A DNA stretch of 64,000 bases from the NCBI GenBank assembly GCA_020057405.1, contig JAGVFW010000003.1, positions 141,893-205,892 on the forward strand. Direction: 5' to 3'. Every line of letters begins with the position of its first letter. Within the stretch, counting starts at the first letter, position 1. A model generated the notes under the pieces. The model ran no database searches. It was not told where the DNA came from and saw only the letters and a program-made list of their open reading frames with translations. The stretch comes from an archaeon. Lineage in GTDB: Archaea > Micrarchaeota > Micrarchaeia > Norongarragalinales > UBA97. The position numbers and the translations under genes were made by a program. This document shows, one piece after another, positions 61,210 through 64,000 of the stretch.

Positions 61210-62547
61210 TTATTCTTTGAGCAACTTTGCAGCAGCTTCAATCGAAAGCTCTTTTTCAACGCCGCTTGTCAAGTCGCGCACCTTGACTTTATTCGCGTCA
61301 AGCTCTTGTTGTCCGACGAAAACTGCAAACGCGTAGCCCTGCTTTGAGGCGTACTCTATTCCTTTCCCAACCGCCCTGCCCAGCAAGTCGACGCCGGTTG
61401 GAACGCCAGCATTGCGAAGTTCCTGCACAATCGGCGCGACTTTGGCGAACTCGACCTTGATTGGAATAAGAAACGCGCGCTTGAGGCCACCAACGGCGGG
61501 GGTAGCGTCAGTGCCGATGCAATCGCAGAGAACGTCAACGCCAAAGCTGATGCCGACTGCGGGAACCGCCTCGTCGCGACCGGTTGCCTCTTTGACAAAC
61601 CCGCCCACAAGCGCATCATAACGCCCGCCGGCTGCAACACTTGATGAAACGCCCGTCTTCTTCACCATCGCAGGCGAAAGAAATGCTTCAAAGACGGTGC
61701 CAGTGTAGTAGTTGAGCCCGCGGGAAAGTGTGGGGCTGAAGGTGACGCCGTCTGCGCATCCCATTGCCTCAAGCAATGCGAAGAGGTCGCGGAGTTCTTT
61801 TGCGCCCTGCTTGCCCGCAACGCTTGCGACTTTGGCTTCAAAGTCCTCGATTGACTCAAGCGAAAGCAATTCGAAAAGAAATTCTGTTTGCTTTTCCGAC
61901 AGGCCGCGCTTTGCCAAGAGTTCCTCGCGCACGGCAGGACCGCCGATTTTCTCGAGCTTGTCAATCGCCAAGAGCGCTCCCTCGCGCTTGCTTTCCGGCA
62001 CGCCGGCAGTCTCTAAAACGCCGTCAAGAAGCTTGCGGTTGTTCACCTTGATGGTGAAATTTCCCTTGCCGAAGAGCTTTGTGAGCACGCCAGCAGTCAT
62101 TGCCAAGAGTTCGGCTTCAGCCTCGATGCCGCCAACGCCTAGCGTGTCAGTGTCGGCTTGGCTAAACTCGCGGTAGCGGCCGGCTTTTAGCGGCCCGTCG
62201 CGCCAGACGCTTCCGATGGCGTAGCGCTTGAACGGCCGCGGCATGTTGGGGTTTTGCGCAAAAAAGCGGCAAAGCGGGACCGTCAAATCGTAGCGGAGGC
62301 CAAGCTCGCGGCCGCCCTGGTCCTTGAAGCGATAGGTCTCCTTGAGTATTTCCTCTCCGCCTGCAAATTTTGCCGAGAGGACGCCGTAGTTTTCAAACGC
62401 GGGCGTCTCTAGGGGCGAGAAGCCGTAGAGCTCAAAAGCTGTCCGTAGCTCGTTTAGCAAATAGTCCCGGGCGCGCTTGGCGTTTCCGCTAAAGTCGCGC
62501 GTTCCCCGCGCAGCCTGCAGCTCCTGGCTTGAGAGTTCAGTTTTCAT
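61210..62547 (-). CDS. hisS: Histidyl-tRNA synthetase
   Basis: 445 aa class II synthetase. QAARGTRDFSGNAKRARDYL begins the protein; ELGLRYDLTVPLCRFFAQN, REFSQADTDTLG, LSRGLNYYTGTVFE and VAAGGRYDALVGGF mark the catalytic core, and the C-terminal anticodon-binding domain is present (VGKGIEYASKQGYAFAVFVG). The anticodon domain shows that this is a true HisRS, not a HisZ paralogue. I start at ATG 62547; a TTG nine codons earlier is possible. A tRNA-His gene lies 87 nt upstream in the same direction. Confidence 0.95.
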   Translation of the reverse strand: MKTELSSQELQAARGTRDFSGNAKRARDYLLNELRTAFELYGFSPLETPAFENYGVLSAKFAGGEEILKETYRFKDQGGRELGLRYDLTVPLCRFFAQNPNMPRPFKRYAIGSVWRDGPLKAGRYREFSQADTDTLGVGGIEAEAELLAMTAGVLTKLFGKGNFTIKVNNRKLLDGVLETAGVPESKREGALLAIDKLEKIGGPAVREELLAKRGLSEKQTEFLFELLSLESIEDFEAKVASVAGKQGAKELRDLFALLEAMGCADGVTFSPTLSRGLNYYTGTVFEAFLSPAMVKKTGVSSSVAAGGRYDALVGGFVKEATGRDEAVPAVGISFGVDVLCDCIGTDATPAVGGLKRAFLIPIKVEFAKVAPIVQELRNAGVPTGVDLLGRAVGKGIEYASKQGYAFAVFVGQQELDANKVKVRDLTSGVEKELSIEAAAKLLKE

Positions 62548-62584
62548 TGCAATCCTTTTGGTCAAGCTTTTCAAGCTCCGAGAA

Positions 62585-62612
62585 GCGAGCCGCTACGGAG
62601 CGGGAGCCTCGC
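62585..62612 (-). promoter_or_regulatory. Strong hairpin between tRNA-His and hisS
   Basis: On the minus strand GCGAG and CTCGC enclose CCGCT-CCGT-AGCGG, giving about 10 bp with one 4-nt bulge. A second small hairpin (AGCTT-GAA-AAGCT) lies between it and the hisS start codon. These could act as processing site, terminator/attenuator or translational control; no T run follows, so a simple terminator is less likely. Confidence 0.4.
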
Positions 62613-62634
62613 AGGAGCGCAGAAACGGTTGAGG

Positions 62635-62707
62635 GGCCGGTAGCGAGAATCGAACTCGCGTCAGGGGATCCACAATCCCCGATCCTAACCACTAGACGAT
62701 ACCAGCC
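62635..62707 (-). tRNA. tRNA-His (GTG) upstream of hisS
   Basis: 73 nt with encoded G-1 and discriminator C73, the tRNA-His identity pair. Acceptor GCTGGTA/TACCGGC is fully paired with one G-U; the anticodon arm GGGGA-TTGTGGA-TCCCC gives GTG; the T arm is GCGAG-TTCGATT-CTCGC; the D arm GTCT-AGTGGTTA-GGAT is canonical. No intron. It is the more regular of the two tRNA-His genes in the window and is likely the main functional one. Oriented like hisS, 87 nt upstream. Confidence 0.92.
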
Positions 62708-62800
62708 ATCATAATCCGAGTTGGCTTGCGCTTGCGTTGCCGAAAGGGCGTTAACCGCAATGAAGTAGACCACTATTCACTATGTCCAACTCTCGTAGAT
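62708..62800 (-). promoter_or_regulatory. Structured leader ahead of tRNA-His and hisS
   Basis: The leader contains 7-bp inverted arms GAGTTGG (62786-62792) and CCAACTC (62718-62724) on the minus strand, 61 nt apart, flanked by ATAATC and GATTAT that can extend the pairing. Inside is a hairpin with TTGCG and CGCAA ends. The 3' arm closes about 10 nt before the tRNA. The layout parallels the leader of the his operon. Confidence 0.35.
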
Positions 62801-62817
62801 TATAGTGTCGCCCAAGA

Positions 62818-62825
62818 TATTTAAA
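62818..62825 (-). promoter_or_regulatory. Box A of the tRNA-His/hisS transcript
   Basis: TTTAAATA on the minus strand, directly after the DUF92 stop codon, predicts a transcript start near 62796-62800, about 90 nt before tRNA-His. A TATAAT element at about 62799-62804 is a possible second box. No further box is seen between the tRNA and hisS. Confidence 0.6.
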
Positions 62826-62847
62826 CCACTGCGAAATGGACTGGGAT

Positions 62848-63675
62848 TTAGAAGAATAACAAGTAGAGGCCCGCCGCAACTGCGGCGCCAAGGATGGTGC
62901 TCGCCAGGTTGACTACGTCGTTGTCAAACCAGCGGAACCCGCGGATGGCCTGCGTTTTCGTGCCGCAGTTGTGCAGCGTCTTTTCGGTTTCCTTCTTGCA
63001 TTTCGTGCAGTAGTACATTGCTTGGAGCGTCGCGCCCATGAGAGAGTCGAAGAGCGCGCCCGCGAGGCCGGAAAGAGCGGCGATGGGCACCATGAGCATG
63101 CTCGACTCAAGACCTCGGACTTGGGTGAAGCCGAGGAGGTAGTAGGCGGTTACGCCAATGAGTGCGCCACCGGCGAGGGCAACTGCCATGCCGAGGCCGG
63201 AAACCGCCCCGCTTGTGCCGACGGGCACGCGCTCCCAGTTGGTTATCAAGCGCGGCTTTCCTTTTGCAAGAATGCCTAGCTCGGTTGCCCAAGTGTCTGA
63301 AGTGACGGTCGCAATCACGCCGAGGAAGGCGTAGAAAATTACTGGCGAGTGGTAGTAGAACCACGCGAAGGCGAGAATGCCTGCAATGCCGCCGTTGGCC
63401 AAAACCTGCCAGAAATCCCGCACGCCGCCTTTTGCGAATTCCCGCACGACTTCCTCCTTCTGCGCTGCCTTAAAGCGGGTGAAGAAAACGCTCGTGATGA
63501 AGAAGGCGGCTAAAACGCCGAACCACGCGGCCCCGCCGAGGACGAAGACGACTACGCCAAGGAGTACCGCGGCGAGGGTGCCCGTGCGGGAGAGAGTCTC
63601 GCGGCGGAAGGAGAACACACCTAGGGCAAGCGAAATGATGAGGCCGATGAGGACGTTTTGCAGCTCGGTTGCCAT
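62848..63675 (-). CDS. DUF92 family membrane protein
   Basis: 275 aa with about seven membrane helices. DUF92 marks: LSRTGTLAAVLLGVVVFVLG near the start, VIATVTSDTWATELGILAKG, the P-VGTSGAVSGLGM block, and SGLAGALFDSLMGATLQAMY. A Cys cluster in the last third (YYCTKCKKETEK and HNCGTKTQ) may bind zinc, as seen in archaeal members. The plant relative VTE6 is a phytyl-phosphate kinase, so a role in prenyl-alcohol phosphate salvage for lipid synthesis is possible. It starts 9 nt after nac. Confidence 0.85.
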   Translation of the reverse strand: MATELQNVLIGLIISLALGVFSFRRETLSRTGTLAAVLLGVVVFVLGGAAWFGVLAAFFITSVFFTRFKAAQKEEVVREFAKGGVRDFWQVLANGGIAGILAFAWFYYHSPVIFYAFLGVIATVTSDTWATELGILAKGKPRLITNWERVPVGTSGAVSGLGMAVALAGGALIGVTAYYLLGFTQVRGLESSMLMVPIAALSGLAGALFDSLMGATLQAMYYCTKCKKETEKTLHNCGTKTQAIRGFRWFDNDVVNLASTILGAAVAAGLYLLFF

Positions 63676-63684
63676 GATAAGAAT

Positions 63685-64000
63685 CTAGTCTTTCTTGAGC
63701 TTTAATATTGCCTGTGCGATGTCCCCGCCGGCTTCTTCTAGGGCCGCTTGGGCTTGCTCGATTGAAACTCCAGACTGCTCGGCGACCATCTTGGCGTCGT
63801 CATCCCCGCTTCCGGCTTCGCCTGCGCTTGCCTCTTCGGAGAATTCGCCTGCCACCTGGAGGGTCTTTTGGCCCTGGAATTCAATCATTGACACTGTCGC
63901 TGGCGAGACGACGAGGCTGGTGCCGTCTTTTTTCTCGACAACCACGCGCTCGACCTCTAGCTCAGTGGTCTTGATGCCCATTTGCCGCATCATTTGCGCC
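63685..64000 (-). CDS. nac: Nascent polypeptide-associated complex protein, 5' end outside window
   Basis: Archaeal NAC, at least 104 residues. The reading frame stays open to the window edge (AQMMRQMGIK), and family members have additional Met-rich residues before MMRQMGIK, so the true start is probably outside. The NAC domain has VERVVVEKKDGTSLVVSPAT and VSMIEFQGQKTLQVAGE; the C-terminal UBA domain reads VAEQSGVSIEQAQAALEEAG and DIAQAILKLKKD. NAC binds nascent chains at the ribosome exit. The linker between domains is Glu/Gly/Asp-rich. Confidence 0.92.
   Translation of the reverse strand, partial: AQMMRQMGIKTTELEVERVVVEKKDGTSLVVSPATVSMIEFQGQKTLQVAGEFSEEASAGEAGSGDDDAKMVAEQSGVSIEQAQAALEEAGGDIAQAILKLKKD

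Noticed and set aside
61210..62547. Possibility that the HisRS-like gene is HisZ, the partner of short HisG.
   Set aside because: It has all class II catalytic motifs and a C-terminal anticodon-binding domain, which HisZ lacks.
62537..62773. A 78-codon open frame on the minus strand running through tRNA-His and ending at the hisS start.
   Set aside because: It reads across a well-formed tRNA and has no ribosome binding site or recognisable domain; open by chance in G/C-rich sequence.

Overview
The window is archaeal. It carries an A/V-type ATP synthase operon, archaeal RNA polymerase subunit E' (Rpb7) with Spt4, ribosomal proteins S24e and S27ae, the archaeal lipid enzyme CarS, archaeal-type SecF and SecD, a nascent-chain-associated complex protein, TATA (box A) promoters with several leaderless starts, and GGTGA-type ribosome binding sites. 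Very large Thr/Pro-linked surface proteins, fused and compact operons and many unrecognised proteins fit a DPANN-like archaeon (Diapherotrites or Micrarchaeota are my guesses). That placement is inference and needs a phylogeny.

Layout. 1-3.4 kb (minus): ATP synthase genes atpH-I-K-E-C, with C cut by the window edge. 3.8-9.3 kb: an aminotransferase, a membrane pyrophosphatase of the K+-independent type, a LemA/TPM pair, and a RelE-like toxin with a divergent candidate antitoxin. 9.4-11.1 kb: an information-processing operon (Rpb7, Spt4, S24e, S27ae) ending in a secreted CARDB-like protein, then isoleucyl-tRNA synthetase. 14.3-23.4 kb: two divergent paralogous surface proteins (577 and about 2189 aa) around a GPN-loop-like NTPase; the larger one holds ten repeats of about 101 aa. 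23.4-25.6 kb: an HTH/PIN gene pair, tRNA-Ala(CGC) and an EamA-like transporter. 25.6-47.7 kb: an archaeosortase followed by a surface-protein cluster with giants of 2653 and 3389 aa. 47.7-53.7 kb: SecF, SecD, SppA peptidase, CarS and a second archaeosortase. The export machinery, two sortase-like enzymes and giant exoproteins together look like a cell-envelope locus.

53.7-62.8 kb is a histidine region. An AbrB-ACT regulator is followed by a box A, a structured leader, tRNA-His(GTG), and a tightly overlapping operon hisGD (fused)-hisC-HAD phosphatase-hisB-hisH-hisA-hisF-hisIE. On the opposite strand a second, different tRNA-His(GTG), also behind a box A and a structured leader, sits directly upstream of hisS. 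So tRNA-His occupies the 5' leader of both the histidine biosynthesis operon and the histidyl-tRNA synthetase gene. I consider this the most interesting feature of the window: a candidate system coupling tRNA-His processing or sensing to histidine synthesis and charging. The window ends (minus) with a DUF92 membrane protein and the NAC gene, cut by the edge.
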